The notes beneath the pieces are model-generated. The model was given only the letters and a program-made list of their open reading frames with translations. It did not search any database and was not told where the DNA came from. Source: an uncultured Pelagibacteraceae bacterium (GTDB lineage Bacteria > Pseudomonadota > Alphaproteobacteria > Pelagibacterales > Pelagibacteraceae). Taken from it: a stretch of DNA of 64,000 nt. The position numbers and the translations under genes are program-made. Each line of letters begins with the position of its first letter. Within the stretch, counting starts at the first letter, position 1. Location: the NCBI GenBank assembly GCA_902611845.1, contig CACMAX010000001.1, positions 124,001 to 188,000 on the forward strand, read 5' to 3'. Positions 8,300 to 17,171 of this stretch are shown here, piece by piece.

Positions 8300-9088
8300 A
8301 TGTCCGAAAATATCTTAGAGGTAAATAATCTTACAAAATTGTTCGGAGGACTAGCAGCAGTATCAAATTGCTCATTAAATATTAGATCGGGTTCAATCAC
8401 TGGAATAATTGGCCCAAACGGTTCGGGAAAAACAACATTATTTAATTTAATAGCTGGAAATTTAAAATCTAATGATGGAGAGGTAATATTTAATGATGAA
8501 AATATTACCGATGTACCATCACATGAGTTGTTTGGCAGAGGATTATTAAGAACCTTTCAGATTGCACATGAATTTTCAAACTTAACAGTTTTAGAAAACT
8601 TAATGATGGTGCCATCAAATCAAAGCGGAGAAAATTTATTAAATGCACTTATTAAACCAGGACTAGTTAAAAAAGAGGAAAAAGTTATTAGAGAAAAAGC
8701 ATATGAGGTTGTAGATTTTCTTAATTTAACACATTTAGCAAATGAAAGGGCAGGAAATCTTTCAGGAGGTCAAAAAAAATTATTAGAATTAGGAAGAACT
8801 ATGATGGTTGATGCAAAATTGGTTTTACTTGATGAAGTGGGAGCGGGAGTTAATCGAACACTTTTAAAAGATCTAGGAACTGCAATATTAAAATTGAATA
8901 AAGAAAAAAATTACACTTTTTGTATGATAGAGCATGATATGGATTTTATAAGCAGAATGTGTGATCCAGTAATAGTAATGGCAGATGGTTCAGTTTTATT
9001 TGAAGGAACATCTGATGAAGTGAAAAAAAACGAGAAAGTAATTGAGAGCTATCTTGGAAAGTCAAACTTAACAAAAAAAGAAAATTAA
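8300..9088 (+). CDS. livG: Second LivG-type ABC ATPase
   Basis: A 262-residue ATPase with Walker A GPNGSGKTT at residues 38-46, signature LSGGQKKLLELGR near 154 and Walker B LVLLDEVGAGV near 174. The usual DEP of LivG Walker B reads DEV, a conservative oddity next to the catalytic glutamate. The family switch histidine is in MIEHDMDFI. The final basic tail (SNLTKKEN) runs to a TAATG junction with the next gene. It starts one base after the ProC-like gene. It belongs to a second complete transporter with the genes at 9088, 9795 and 10802. Confidence 0.92.
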   Translation: MSENILEVNNLTKLFGGLAAVSNCSLNIRSGSITGIIGPNGSGKTTLFNLIAGNLKSNDGEVIFNDENITDVPSHELFGRGLLRTFQIAHEFSNLTVLENLMMVPSNQSGENLLNALIKPGLVKKEEKVIREKAYEVVDFLNLTHLANERAGNLSGGQKKLLELGRTMMVDAKLVLLDEVGAGVNRTLLKDLGTAILKLNKEKNYTFCMIEHDMDFISRMCDPVIVMADGSVLFEGTSDEVKKNEKVIESYLGKSNLTKKEN

Positions 9089-9795
9089 TGGCATACTTTG
9101 AAGGAGTAAAAATGACTGCAGGTTATGGGGAGGGCCCTGATATTATTAGCTCATGTTCCATAACTGCAAATAGGGGAGAGATAGTTGCCATTCTAGGTCC
9201 CAATGGAGCTGGCAAATCAACAGCCATGAAAGCGATGCTCGGATTATTAAAATTAAAATCAGGCTCTGTAACTTTGAATGGTGAAGATATTTCAAAAATT
9301 AATCCTCAAGATCGAGTAAAAAAGGGTATTTCATTTGTTCCACAAACAAGAAATGTATTTGCAGAATTAACTGTTAGAGAAAATTTAGAGATAGGTGGAT
9401 TTTTGACAGAAGGGAGTTTAGAAAATAAAATTGAGAGTATTTATAGTTTATTTCCAATTTTAAGTGAAAAAAAATCCCAAGTCGTCGGACAATTATCTGG
9501 TGGACAACGTCAGCAAGTCGCGCTTGGAAGAGCTTTAATGAGCGATCCGTCAGTTCTTATGTTAGATGAGCCCACAGCTGGAGTTTCTCCAATTGTAATG
9601 GATGAATTGTTTGAACATATAATCAAAGTTAAAAAAACAAATGTTGCTGTTATTATGGTTGAGCAAAACGCAAAGCAAGCATTAAGTATTTCAGATCGAG
9701 GCTATGTATTGGTAACTGGTCAAAATAAATTTGAGGGATCCGGTATTGATTTACTTGAAGATCCCGAGGTTCGTAGATCTTTTTTAGGAGCATAA
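9088..9795 (+). CDS. livF: Second LivF-type ABC ATPase
   Basis: A 235-residue ATPase of standard LivF length. Walker A is GPNGAGKST near residues 36-44, the signature LSGGQRQQVALGRAL near 136, Walker B VLMLDEPTAGVSP near 156, and the LivF-type MVEQNAKQAL follows. It starts with a one-base overlap (TAATG) on livG and ends with the same arrangement at the permease gene, so all four parts of this transporter are translationally coupled. Confidence 0.93.
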   Translation: MAYFEGVKMTAGYGEGPDIISSCSITANRGEIVAILGPNGAGKSTAMKAMLGLLKLKSGSVTLNGEDISKINPQDRVKKGISFVPQTRNVFAELTVRENLEIGGFLTEGSLENKIESIYSLFPILSEKKSQVVGQLSGGQRQQVALGRALMSDPSVLMLDEPTAGVSPIVMDELFEHIIKVKKTNVAVIMVEQNAKQALSISDRGYVLVTGQNKFEGSGIDLLEDPEVRRSFLGA

Positions 9796-10805
9796 TGGAT
9801 TTCTTAAATGCAATAATTGTACTTTTTAATTTCACAGTAATACCAGCGTTAGCTTATGGTTCACAATTAGCTTTAGGTGCTATTTTTGTTACTTTAATTT
9901 ATGCAGTTTTAAGATTTGCTAATTTTGCAACTGGGGACATGATGTCTTTTGGAACAATGTTTGCAGTTATTCTAACATATTATTTTCAGTCCTTAGGTTT
10001 TGGATTAGGTGTTTTACCAACAGCACTTTTGACAATTCCTTTCGCCATACTAATGATGATTTTATATATGTTAATCATAGACAAATTTGTTTTCAGTTAT
10101 TACAGGATAAAAAAAAGTCCTCCTGTTCAGTTTGCAATGGTTAGTGTAGGGGTAATGTTTGTCACTCAAGCCTTAATTAGAATAATCATTGGACCATCTG
10201 ACAGAAGATTTTTAGATGGTGAAAAATTTATAATTAAAGCAACAGAATTTAAAGAAATGACTGGTCTTGCAGAAGGTATAACTTTAAAATCAACACAAGC
10301 AATAACAATAATCGTAACCTTAATTGTTGTTTCAATAATGTTTTGGTTTTTAAATAGAACTAAAACTGGAACAAGTATGAGAGCTTATTCAGATAATGAA
10401 GATTTAGCATTATTGTCTGGTATAGATCCTAAGAGAGTTGTTTTGATAACATGGGTCATCGCAGGAATTTTGGCTACTATTGGTGGAGTATTATACGGTT
10501 TAGATAAAAGTTATAGACCTTTTGTTTATTTTAATAATATGCTTCCAATATTCGCCGCAGCAATTGTTGGAGGAATCGGAAATCCATTTGGAGCCTTTCT
10601 AGGTGGATACGTTATAGCTTTTGCAGAAATATTTGTAACTTACGCATACAAAAGATTTATTTCATATCTATTACCTGAACATCTTGAGCCAGACTCTTTA
10701 CTCCAGTTATTATCGACAGATTACAAGTTTGCAGTTTCATTCTCAATCTTAGTAATTGTTTTATTAATAAGGCCGTCAGGTATCTTTAAAGGAAAAGTAA
10801 TATGA
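9795..10805 (+). CDS. livH: Second LivH-type ABC permease
   Basis: A 336-residue permease of the LivH family, about 40 residues longer than the paralogue at 1408. Landmarks are AVLRFANFATGDMMSFG near residues 37-53, the coupling segment RAYSDNEDLALLSGIDPKRV near 195-215 and the GGIGNPFGAFLGG loop near 255-267. The extra length lies in the loop after the fourth segment (FVFSYYRIKKSPP) and near the C-terminus (SYLLPEHLEPDSLLQLL). It overlaps the next gene by four bases (ATGA). Confidence 0.92.
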   Translation: MDFLNAIIVLFNFTVIPALAYGSQLALGAIFVTLIYAVLRFANFATGDMMSFGTMFAVILTYYFQSLGFGLGVLPTALLTIPFAILMMILYMLIIDKFVFSYYRIKKSPPVQFAMVSVGVMFVTQALIRIIIGPSDRRFLDGEKFIIKATEFKEMTGLAEGITLKSTQAITIIVTLIVVSIMFWFLNRTKTGTSMRAYSDNEDLALLSGIDPKRVVLITWVIAGILATIGGVLYGLDKSYRPFVYFNNMLPIFAAAIVGGIGNPFGAFLGGYVIAFAEIFVTYAYKRFISYLLPEHLEPDSLLQLLSTDYKFAVSFSILVIVLLIRPSGIFKGKVI

Positions 10806-12172
10806 GGAATTATAAAAATGTCATTGCCGCATACTCAATCATGATATTTTTAATAATTTTGGTTGGGATATTTCAATCCTGGTCTATTGCATTAACTATT
10901 TTAAATTATTGTTTAATTTCCGCAGTTATGACAATTGGGGCAAATATACAATGGGGTTATGCTGGATTAATTAATTTTGGGATAATGGGATATACAGCAT
11001 TAGGAGGATTAGCTGTAGTCTTAGTTTCAGTTGAACCAGTCAAAAAAGCTTGGCAAGTTGGAGGTTTAAATATTTTAGCTTGTATATGGATAATTGTTGC
11101 AATTATCTTTGTAGTTAAATTTATACTTAACAGATTTGATAAATCTAAATTAAGAAATTACTCAGTAGCGTCTGTAATTTTAGGTGGAATAATTTTATTA
11201 AGAGTAACTGCTGCACCAGGAATAGAGGCGATAGAGTCAGTTGATCCAGCAAGGACAGGATTTCTCGGTGGCATGGGATTGCCCGTTTTATTTTCCTGGA
11301 TTGTCGGTGCGCTTTTGGCTGGCAGTTTAGCATTTGTCATAGGAAAGATTGCATTAGGTCTTCGTGCAGATTATTTAGCTATTGCAACATTATTAATAGC
11401 AGAAATTATCGTTTCAATTATTAAACATGAGGAATGGTTGGCAAGAGGTGTAAAAAATGTAATAGGATTAAAAAGACCGGCACCATACGAAATAGATCTA
11501 CAAACTTCAGAATGGTTTATAAATTTAGTTACAAAATTTAATTCATCAAAATTAAATTTGATTAATTCAATCTCTGATAAGCAAGAAGCTCTAAATCAAA
11601 TGGTTATTGATGCTTCATCGGTTTATGTAAAATTATGTTTTACAGGTTTATTTCTTACTGTTGTTATTATCTTGTTAATTGTGACTCAGAAAGCCCTCTA
11701 TTCACCTTGGGGAAGGAAAATGAGAGCTATAAGAGATAATGAAGAGGCGGCAAGTGCAATGGGTAAAAATATTGTTAAAGAGCATCTTCTTATTTTTATT
11801 TTGGGATCTGCAATTGTTGGCTTAGCTGGAGCTATGATGGTTACAAATGACGGTTTGTTTACACCAGGTAGCTATAGACCTATGAGATATACTTTTGTAA
11901 TTTGGGTTATGGTTATAGTAGGTGGAACAGGAAATAATTTTGGAGCAATATTGGGGGGATTTGTAGTTTGGTTTTTATGGGTCGAAGCTGCTCCAATTGC
12001 ATTATTTTTAATTAATTTGTTTACATCCCATCTGCCAGAAACTAATGCAATGAGAGTTCACTTAATTGAAAGTGCCCCATATTTTAGATTCTTAGTTATT
12101 GGAATTGGTTTACTTTTAATAATGCGTTATAGACCACAAGGAATTATTCCGGAAAAAATTATTAAACAATAA
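10802..12172 (+). CDS. livM: Second LivM-type ABC permease, enlarged
   Basis: A 456-residue LivM homologue, about 100 residues longer than that at 2467. It has the family core: GYAGLINFGIMGYTALGG near residues 54-71, LGLRADYLAIATLLIAEI near 184-200, the coupling helix RAIRDNEEAASAMGKNIVKEH near 308-328 and GGTGNNFGAILGG near 375-387. The extra length is in additional membrane-associated segments near 95-135 and a hydrophilic insert near 225-275 that contains short helices (NSISDKQEALNQMVIDASS). Its stop shares one base with a 22-codon ORF and is followed by a bidirectional terminator, so this ends the long + strand operon. Confidence 0.92.
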   Translation: MRNYKNVIAAYSIMIFLIILVGIFQSWSIALTILNYCLISAVMTIGANIQWGYAGLINFGIMGYTALGGLAVVLVSVEPVKKAWQVGGLNILACIWIIVAIIFVVKFILNRFDKSKLRNYSVASVILGGIILLRVTAAPGIEAIESVDPARTGFLGGMGLPVLFSWIVGALLAGSLAFVIGKIALGLRADYLAIATLLIAEIIVSIIKHEEWLARGVKNVIGLKRPAPYEIDLQTSEWFINLVTKFNSSKLNLINSISDKQEALNQMVIDASSVYVKLCFTGLFLTVVIILLIVTQKALYSPWGRKMRAIRDNEEAASAMGKNIVKEHLLIFILGSAIVGLAGAMMVTNDGLFTPGSYRPMRYTFVIWVMVIVGGTGNNFGAILGGFVVWFLWVEAAPIALFLINLFTSHLPETNAMRVHLIESAPYFRFLVIGIGLLLIMRYRPQGIIPEKIIKQ

Positions 12173-12240
12173 TGTATTATATTTTATTAGGTATTATTTT
12201 AGGATTAATATTTTATTTATCTGACAAATATTTATTTTAA
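12172..12240 (+). CDS. 22-residue putative single-helix membrane peptide
   Basis: The ATG shares its A with the TAA of livM (TAATG), the same junction used between real genes in this operon. The translation is MYYILLGIILGLIFYLSDKY followed by LF: one membrane helix with a small-residue GxxxG-like face and a charged end. The stop lies in the first three bases of the terminator stem region. I know no named family. It may be a transporter-associated micropeptide or a chance ORF in AT-rich DNA. Confidence 0.35.
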   Translation: MYYILLGIILGLIFYLSDKYLF

Positions 12241-12266
12241 AACCCCAGTTAAGAAACTGGGGTTTT
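12239..12266. terminator. Bidirectional terminator between convergent genes
   Basis: A 12-bp perfect stem AAAACCCCAGTT / AACTGGGGTTTT with an AAGA loop. The A run on one side and T run on the other make it usable on both strands; it ends the livM operon on the + strand and the binding protein gene on the - strand, whose stop is 10 bases away. Confidence 0.92.
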
Positions 12267-12275
12267 AATTTCTAA

Positions 12276-13466
12276 TTATCTTTGCTTTTTGTCTTTAAAT
12301 TTTCCACCTTTTATTTCTTTTTCAATAAAAGATCCAAAAGCTTCACCAACATTTGTAAATTCAACAGCTGTAGCACCTTCATAGTTTACCGCTTTACCTT
12401 TAGCTAATAAATCAAGTGCTTTCTTTAATTCACCTGGATAAATTTTTGTTCCAGGAGCATTGGCTACTGACATTACATTTTTTTGAACAGTCATTCTGTC
12501 AGCTTTTCCACCAGCTTGCATTGCAAGAGTGATCAAGGCTGCTGCATCATAACTTTCACCTGTGTAAGGACCTGATGAGTCTATACCACCAGCACTAGCG
12601 ACTTCTTTAAATATACCAGCACCTTTACCCATTGATCCAGGTAAAGATCCAAATGATTTATTTAAATCTTTTCCAAATCTGTCAGTAAGAGAGTCACCAA
12701 TCATTCCATCTGAAAGAACAAAAGTATCAAATGATCCAGAGTCTAATGATCCTTGAATAATACTACCACCAGCTTGATCTAAGTAACCTAAAACAGCAAG
12801 AGCATCTCCACCTGCTGCTGCAAGTGTCGCTACTTCTGCACCATAGTCACCTTTACCTTCTTCGTGTGCTGTAACAGCTGTTACTTTAATACCATGAGCT
12901 TTAACTGCAGCTACATAAACATCAGCTAAACCTTTTCCGTAGTCATTGTTAGTATGAGTTACAGCCAATGATTTAACTTTTCTGTCCTTTGTAATATCCG
13001 CTAAGACTTGTCCCCCTCTAGCATCTGATGGAGCAGTTCTGAAGAAATAACCATTATCATTAAGATCAGTTAATCCTGGAGATGTAGCTGATGGTGAAAT
13101 CATAACAACACCATTTGGTACGGCAACATTAGTTGCTATTGCACCTGTAACACCAGAACAATCAGCGCCCATAATAGCAACAACACCACCTGAAACTAAA
13201 CCTTCAGCAGCAGTTGTAGCAGCAGCAGAATCAACACAAGTTGAGTCAGCTCTTTCTACAGATATTTTTTTTCCACCAAGTAATGAACCAGAATCTGAAG
13301 CTTCTTTAAAAGCAAGTTCTGCAGAAGCAGCCATTGCAGGTGTTAGGGTTTCAATTGGACCAGTAAATCCTAAAATAATACCCATTTTAATTCCATGCCC
13401 ATCTGAAAAAGCTTTTGAAGTAAAGCTTAAGATAAACACGAATATACCTATTAGTAATTTTTTCAT
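12276..13466 (-). CDS. livK: Second amino-acid ABC transporter binding protein (LivK-type)
   Basis: A 396-residue periplasmic binding protein. The signal peptide spans about residues 1-21 (MKKLLIGIF start). The mature protein opens IKMGIILGFTGPIETLTPAMA and has the HAAT serine/threonine ligand loop region (ADCSGVTGAIATN near 99-111, SPSATSPGLTDLND near 123-136). It is rich in Gly, Ala and Asp, as abundant periplasmic proteins often are. It faces the second LivGFHM set and shares its terminator, so the two probably form one transporter although transcribed from opposite strands. A purine-rich AAAGGG site lies ahead of the ATG, directly after a perfect 14-bp palindrome. Confidence 0.92.
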   Translation of the reverse strand: MKKLLIGIFVFILSFTSKAFSDGHGIKMGIILGFTGPIETLTPAMAASAELAFKEASDSGSLLGGKKISVERADSTCVDSAAATTAAEGLVSGGVVAIMGADCSGVTGAIATNVAVPNGVVMISPSATSPGLTDLNDNGYFFRTAPSDARGGQVLADITKDRKVKSLAVTHTNNDYGKGLADVYVAAVKAHGIKVTAVTAHEEGKGDYGAEVATLAAAGGDALAVLGYLDQAGGSIIQGSLDSGSFDTFVLSDGMIGDSLTDRFGKDLNKSFGSLPGSMGKGAGIFKEVASAGGIDSSGPYTGESYDAAALITLAMQAGGKADRMTVQKNVMSVANAPGTKIYPGELKKALDLLAKGKAVNYEGATAVEFTNVGEAFGSFIEKEIKGGKFKDKKQR

Positions 13467-13477
13467 ATTTTCCCTTT

Positions 13478-13491
13478 AATTGTTAACAATT
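13478..13491. promoter_or_regulatory. 14-bp palindrome upstream of livK ribosome site
   Basis: AATTGTTAACAATT is a perfect palindrome, ending only a few bases before the AAAGGG ribosome site of the minus-strand binding protein. An inverted repeat TGAGA-N6-TCTCA lies further upstream at 13532-13547. Either could be a repressor site; no regulator gene is nearby and AT-rich palindromes can arise by chance. Confidence 0.3.
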
Positions 13492-13578
13492 TATATAATC
13501 AAAATTAAATCCTATTAAATTATTATTTCAATGAGAAAATTATCTCAATTTTCGAACAAATACTTATTATTTTAACAA

Positions 13579-14526
13579 TTATCTATTTGGAGTGTCAGTC
13601 GCAATCATTTGACCTCTGACTTTTTCCCTAAAGTAAATATATACTCCAGCAGAAATAATAATAGATGCCCCAAGAAACGTTCTTGGCTCAGGTATTGTTT
13701 CAAATAATATGTATCCTGCAATCATCGCAAAAATTATATAAGAGTATTCAAACAAAGATACAATTGACGGTGAAGCAATACTATAAGCTGAAAAGACACA
13801 AAAGAAAGATATAGAAGCAACCACTCCCATTACAAAAACATAAGGCCATGAAGCTGAAGGGTTAGTAAACCATTCTCTCACGATAAACTGTAAAGTAGGA
13901 TCAGAAAAATTATTAAATTTTCCGTCTCCACTAATAAGATAAATAATTAAACTTACAACGACTGCAAAAACATAAAGTAAGGTCATTTGAGTATAAATAT
14001 TATCTTTATCAGAGGTATATTTTGTAATTGTCATTGAGCATGCATAACAAAGTGCACAACCAACAGGTGCTAATTTGAAAAAATTAAATTCTTCAAGTGT
14101 TGGATTAAGTACAACTAATACTCCTATAAAACCAGCAACAATTGCACTCCATCTTCTAATCCCAATTTGTTCCTTTAAGAAAAATTTAGCAAACATAGAC
14201 ATAAAAAAAGGACATGAGAAAAACAAAGCACTAACCATCGCCAAAGACATAAAGGTTAAAGAAATATAAAAAAAAGCAAATCCAAAAAAGAAACAAACAA
14301 CTCTAACTAAAGTTAAAAAAGGATAATAAGTTTTAAGAGTAAATTTTTTTTTTGTTATTAAAAAAAAAGATATGAGAATAGTCGCCTGTATTAAAGTTCT
14401 TCCCAAATATAACTCAAATAATGCAATATCCTCAAAAATGAACTTTATTAATGAGTCTTGAATGGAAAAAAAGGCCATTCCAGTCATAATAAACAAAATA
14501 CCTTTTGTATTATCGTTTGTTTGCAT
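13579..14526 (-). CDS. EamA-family (DMT) transporter
   Basis: A 315-residue membrane protein with ten predicted helices in two EamA halves (about residues 8-140 and 152-300). Landmarks are FSIQDSLIKFIFEDIALFEL near 20-40, RWSAIVAGFIGVLVVLNP near 124-141 and LFEYSYIIFAMIAGYILFE near 248-266. These drug/metabolite-superfamily proteins usually export small polar metabolites or take up nucleosides and amines. It is isolated between two divergent units, 112 bases from the preceding binding protein. A related protein is encoded at 28257. Substrate unknown. Confidence 0.87.
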   Translation of the reverse strand: MQTNDNTKGILFIMTGMAFFSIQDSLIKFIFEDIALFELYLGRTLIQATILISFFLITKKKFTLKTYYPFLTLVRVVCFFFGFAFFYISLTFMSLAMVSALFFSCPFFMSMFAKFFLKEQIGIRRWSAIVAGFIGVLVVLNPTLEEFNFFKLAPVGCALCYACSMTITKYTSDKDNIYTQMTLLYVFAVVVSLIIYLISGDGKFNNFSDPTLQFIVREWFTNPSASWPYVFVMGVVASISFFCVFSAYSIASPSIVSLFEYSYIIFAMIAGYILFETIPEPRTFLGASIIISAGVYIYFREKVRGQMIATDTPNR

Positions 14527-14588
14527 ATCGCACCTATATCAAAAAAACTTTAACCTTCATAATTAATAAGATACTCTAAAAAGTATTT

Positions 14589-15065
14589 ATGGAAGATTTT
14601 AAACCAATTTCTGGTAGCTGTATTTGTGGAGAAATTGAATATACTATTAAATCTAAGCCTTTATTTACACATGCTTGTCATTGTAAAGATTGCAAGAAAA
14701 TAACTGGATCATCTTTCGTTGTTAATACAAGTATTTTTGAAAATTCATTAGATATCAAAGGTGAGCTTTTAGAAAAGAAGTTAATTGCAGGCAGTGGAAA
14801 AAGCTGCAAGGTTTACTTTTGCAAAAAGTGCGGTGTTTACATTTATTCTGACTATGAATTCGCTGTTAAAAGGATAAGTATCAGAACAAATACTTTATCT
14901 AATCCAGAGCTTTTTCCACCTCAAGCACACATATTTGTTAAAAGTAAAGATCCATGGATAAATATTGTAAACAAAGATATTTGCTATGATGAAATGTATG
15001 ATCCTAAAATTGCTTGGCCTAAAGAAAGTTTAGATAGATATAAAGAATATCTTGAGTCTAATTAA
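14589..15065 (+). CDS. GFA-family (glutathione-dependent formaldehyde-activating-like) zinc protein
   Basis: A 158-residue protein with the complete GFA/CENP-V cysteine set: C11 and C13 (GSCICGEIEY), C30, C32 and C35 (HACHCKDCKK), C78 and C81 (FCKKCGVYI), which bind two zinc ions. The founding member was reported to join formaldehyde to glutathione, but many homologues act on other glutathione adducts. It ends eight bases inside the GMC gene on the other strand. With the similar protein at 20391 it flanks a quaternary-amine degradation island that would release formaldehyde if betaine is demethylated; that link is inference. Confidence 0.85.
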   Translation: MEDFKPISGSCICGEIEYTIKSKPLFTHACHCKDCKKITGSSFVVNTSIFENSLDIKGELLEKKLIAGSGKSCKVYFCKKCGVYIYSDYEFAVKRISIRTNTLSNPELFPPQAHIFVKSKDPWINIVNKDICYDEMYDPKIAWPKESLDRYKEYLESN

Positions 15066-16638
15066 GGATAAAGTCAGCTGCTCTTTCACCTATCATTAAA
15101 GTTGGTGCATTTAAATTACCACTTGTAATCTCCGGCATAACAGAAGCATCTGCAACTCTTAAATTTTCCAAACCATGAACTTTCAATTTTTCGTCAACCA
15201 CCGCCATTTTGTCCACACCCATTTTTAATGTACAGGATGGATGATAAGCTGTTTCAGCTTTTGATCTAATATACTCAGTAATTTGATCATCTTCAGCTGC
15301 ACTTTCACCTGGTCCTATTTCTTTTCCAGCGTATGGTTTCATTGAATCTTGACTTAAAATTTTCCTAGCTACACGAACACATTTAATTGTTTCTTTTAAA
15401 TCATATTCATCTTCTAAATAATTAAATTGAATTTTTGGGTAATCATATGGATTTGAACTATTTAATTTAATATGTCCTCTACTTTTAGGTTGATTCAAAC
15501 TTGCATGTAATTGATAACCATGTCTGTCAGGGTCAACTAATCCATGATCGATTACAAATGCTGGAAAAAAATGAAATTGAATATTCGGATAGCTTTTGTC
15601 TTCTGAAGATTTGCAAAAACCACCTGCTTCTAAAAATGAAGTAGAACATGGGCCACTTTTTGAAAGAAACCATTGAATACCAATTTTAAGCATATTTATT
15701 TTGTTAACATAAGAATAGAGCGTATCTTTAGTTTTGCATTCTTGCTGAATGTAGGTTTCTAAGTGATCTTGTAAATTTTGACCCACTCCTTCTAAAGAGT
15801 GGATAACATTGATTCCTTTATCTTTTAAATCTTTTTCAGGGCCAACACCTGATAACATCAATAGTTGTGGTGAATTGATTGAACCTCCACTCAGCACAAC
15901 CTCTTTATTTGCATAAACTTTTGTGACTTTATTTTTTATATTTACTTCTAATCCGACTGCTTTCTTTCCTTCAAAAATAATTCTTTCAGCAAACGAATTT
16001 GTAAAGACTTTTAAATTTTTTCTTTTTTTTGCTGGATCTAGATAATATTTAGAAGCGCTAGCTCTTTGTCCTTTATGAATTGTAATGTCATACATTCCAA
16101 ATCCCTCTTGATCTTCTCCGTTCATGTCATCATTTTTTTTATATCCTGCTTCGACAGAAGCATTAATAAAAGCACTAAACAATGGATTTTTGTTTTTGGA
16201 TTGATTTACTGGTAAAATTCCTTTCCCACCTCTGAATTTATTCTCTCCTTCAGACCATGTCTCAATTTTTTTAAAAAATGGTAAAACATTTTCATAAGAC
16301 CATGATTTTAGACCAAATGAAGCCCATCTTTCATAATCATTTTTGTTTCCTCGAACGTAAACCATCCCATTATGTGCAGAACAACCACCTATCATTTTTC
16401 CTCTTGGGCAAAATAATCTCCTATTATTTAAATTAGGTTCTGGTTCTGAATAATATTTATAATTATATTTTGGATCATGCATTGCATACAAAATTGCCAA
16501 AGGCATATTAACCTTCCAAGTATCACTAGATCCACCCGCTTCAAATAAAGCAACTTTAAATTTACCATTTTCGCTTAGTCTATTTGCAAGAACACAACCT
16601 GCTGTGCCAGCACCGATTATTATATAATCAAAATTCAT
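15058..16638 (-). CDS. GMC-family flavin oxidoreductase (choline dehydrogenase-like)
   Basis: A 526-residue FAD enzyme. The Rossmann motif IIGAGTAGCVLANRLSE is at residues 6-22, the GMC signature regions are GGCSAHNGMVYVRGN near 84-98 and GSINSPQLLMLSG near 252-264, and the catalytic pair is H466 (YHPSCTLKMG) with N509 (SGNLNAPTLM). The enzyme is most like BetA choline dehydrogenase and related alcohol dehydrogenases; it has the usual length of about 530. Its ATG overlaps the HD-domain gene by four bases, placing it in the minus-strand half of a carnitine-degradation island, so a quaternary-amine alcohol such as choline is a reasonable substrate. Other primary alcohols are possible. Confidence 0.85.
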   Translation of the reverse strand: MNFDYIIIGAGTAGCVLANRLSENGKFKVALFEAGGSSDTWKVNMPLAILYAMHDPKYNYKYYSEPEPNLNNRRLFCPRGKMIGGCSAHNGMVYVRGNKNDYERWASFGLKSWSYENVLPFFKKIETWSEGENKFRGGKGILPVNQSKNKNPLFSAFINASVEAGYKKNDDMNGEDQEGFGMYDITIHKGQRASASKYYLDPAKKRKNLKVFTNSFAERIIFEGKKAVGLEVNIKNKVTKVYANKEVVLSGGSINSPQLLMLSGVGPEKDLKDKGINVIHSLEGVGQNLQDHLETYIQQECKTKDTLYSYVNKINMLKIGIQWFLSKSGPCSTSFLEAGGFCKSSEDKSYPNIQFHFFPAFVIDHGLVDPDRHGYQLHASLNQPKSRGHIKLNSSNPYDYPKIQFNYLEDEYDLKETIKCVRVARKILSQDSMKPYAGKEIGPGESAAEDDQITEYIRSKAETAYHPSCTLKMGVDKMAVVDEKLKVHGLENLRVADASVMPEITSGNLNAPTLMIGERAADFILN

Positions 16639-17171
16639 TTTAATTTTAATTTTAATAATCCTTTGTATTGATTAATATTTTTCATTTTAATACCAACTTT
16701 TTTTGATGCTTCATCAAATTTTCTGAGAAGTATGGAACTTTTGAAATAATCTTTGTTTTCAAAATCTTCACACTCTTTATCATTTAAAACTCCCCCTTGA
16801 AGTTTTAGACTTATCTTCGATGCTTTAGACAATTTGTTATAATACCTTTTGTCTCTTGCTAAATATCGCTTGGCTAAAACATGATATTTAATTGGGTTTA
16901 CAATTTTATTGCTAAAATATTTTTTTAGAAATTTGTATCCAATTACCTCATGTTCACCATCTTTATTATTTTCTACTAATTTATCTGGATCATCGATAAC
17001 AAAATGTCCATAATCATGAAGTAAGCAAGAACATATTAGATCATCGTCACATTTTGCCTTTTCTGCAAGCATTGCAGATTGAATCATGTGATCTGCTATC
17101 GTTATATTTTCACCTATATATAAAGATTTATTATTTTCAAAATTATAAATAATTTCTTCTACAATTTGCAT
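16635..17171 (-). CDS. PhnZ/TmpB-like HD-domain diiron oxygenase
   Basis: A 178-residue HD-domain protein. The metal ligands line up with the mixed-valence diiron oxygenase PhnZ: H28 (IADHMIQ), H52-D53 and H56 (LLHDYGHF), H74 (GEHEVIGYKFL), H97 (KYHVLAKRYL) and D153. Substrate-pocket residues recalled from PhnZ also have counterparts at matching spacing: Y18, E21 and K101. PhnZ oxidatively cleaves a 1-hydroxyphosphonate; its relative TmpB cleaves hydroxylated trimethylaminoethylphosphonate to glycine betaine and phosphate. Position next to a betainyl-CoA thioesterase, separated by nothing more than its own start, fits a glycine-betaine-yielding reaction. Related inositol or unknown oxygenases are alternatives. 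Confidence 0.75.
   Translation of the reverse strand: MQIVEEIIYNFENNKSLYIGENITIADHMIQSAMLAEKAKCDDDLICSCLLHDYGHFVIDDPDKLVENNKDGEHEVIGYKFLKKYFSNKIVNPIKYHVLAKRYLARDKRYYNKLSKASKISLKLQGGVLNDKECEDFENKDYFKSSILLRKFDEASKKVGIKMKNINQYKGLLKLKLK

Noticed and set aside
8300..9795. The second Liv ATPase pair as a recent duplication of the first
   Set aside because: The two sets differ widely in sequence, N-terminal length and gene order, so they are old paralogues and not a local repeat.
11145..11340. Two minus-strand frames inside the second livM
   Set aside because: Both are antisense to a gene with strong membrane-protein features and have no ribosome site.
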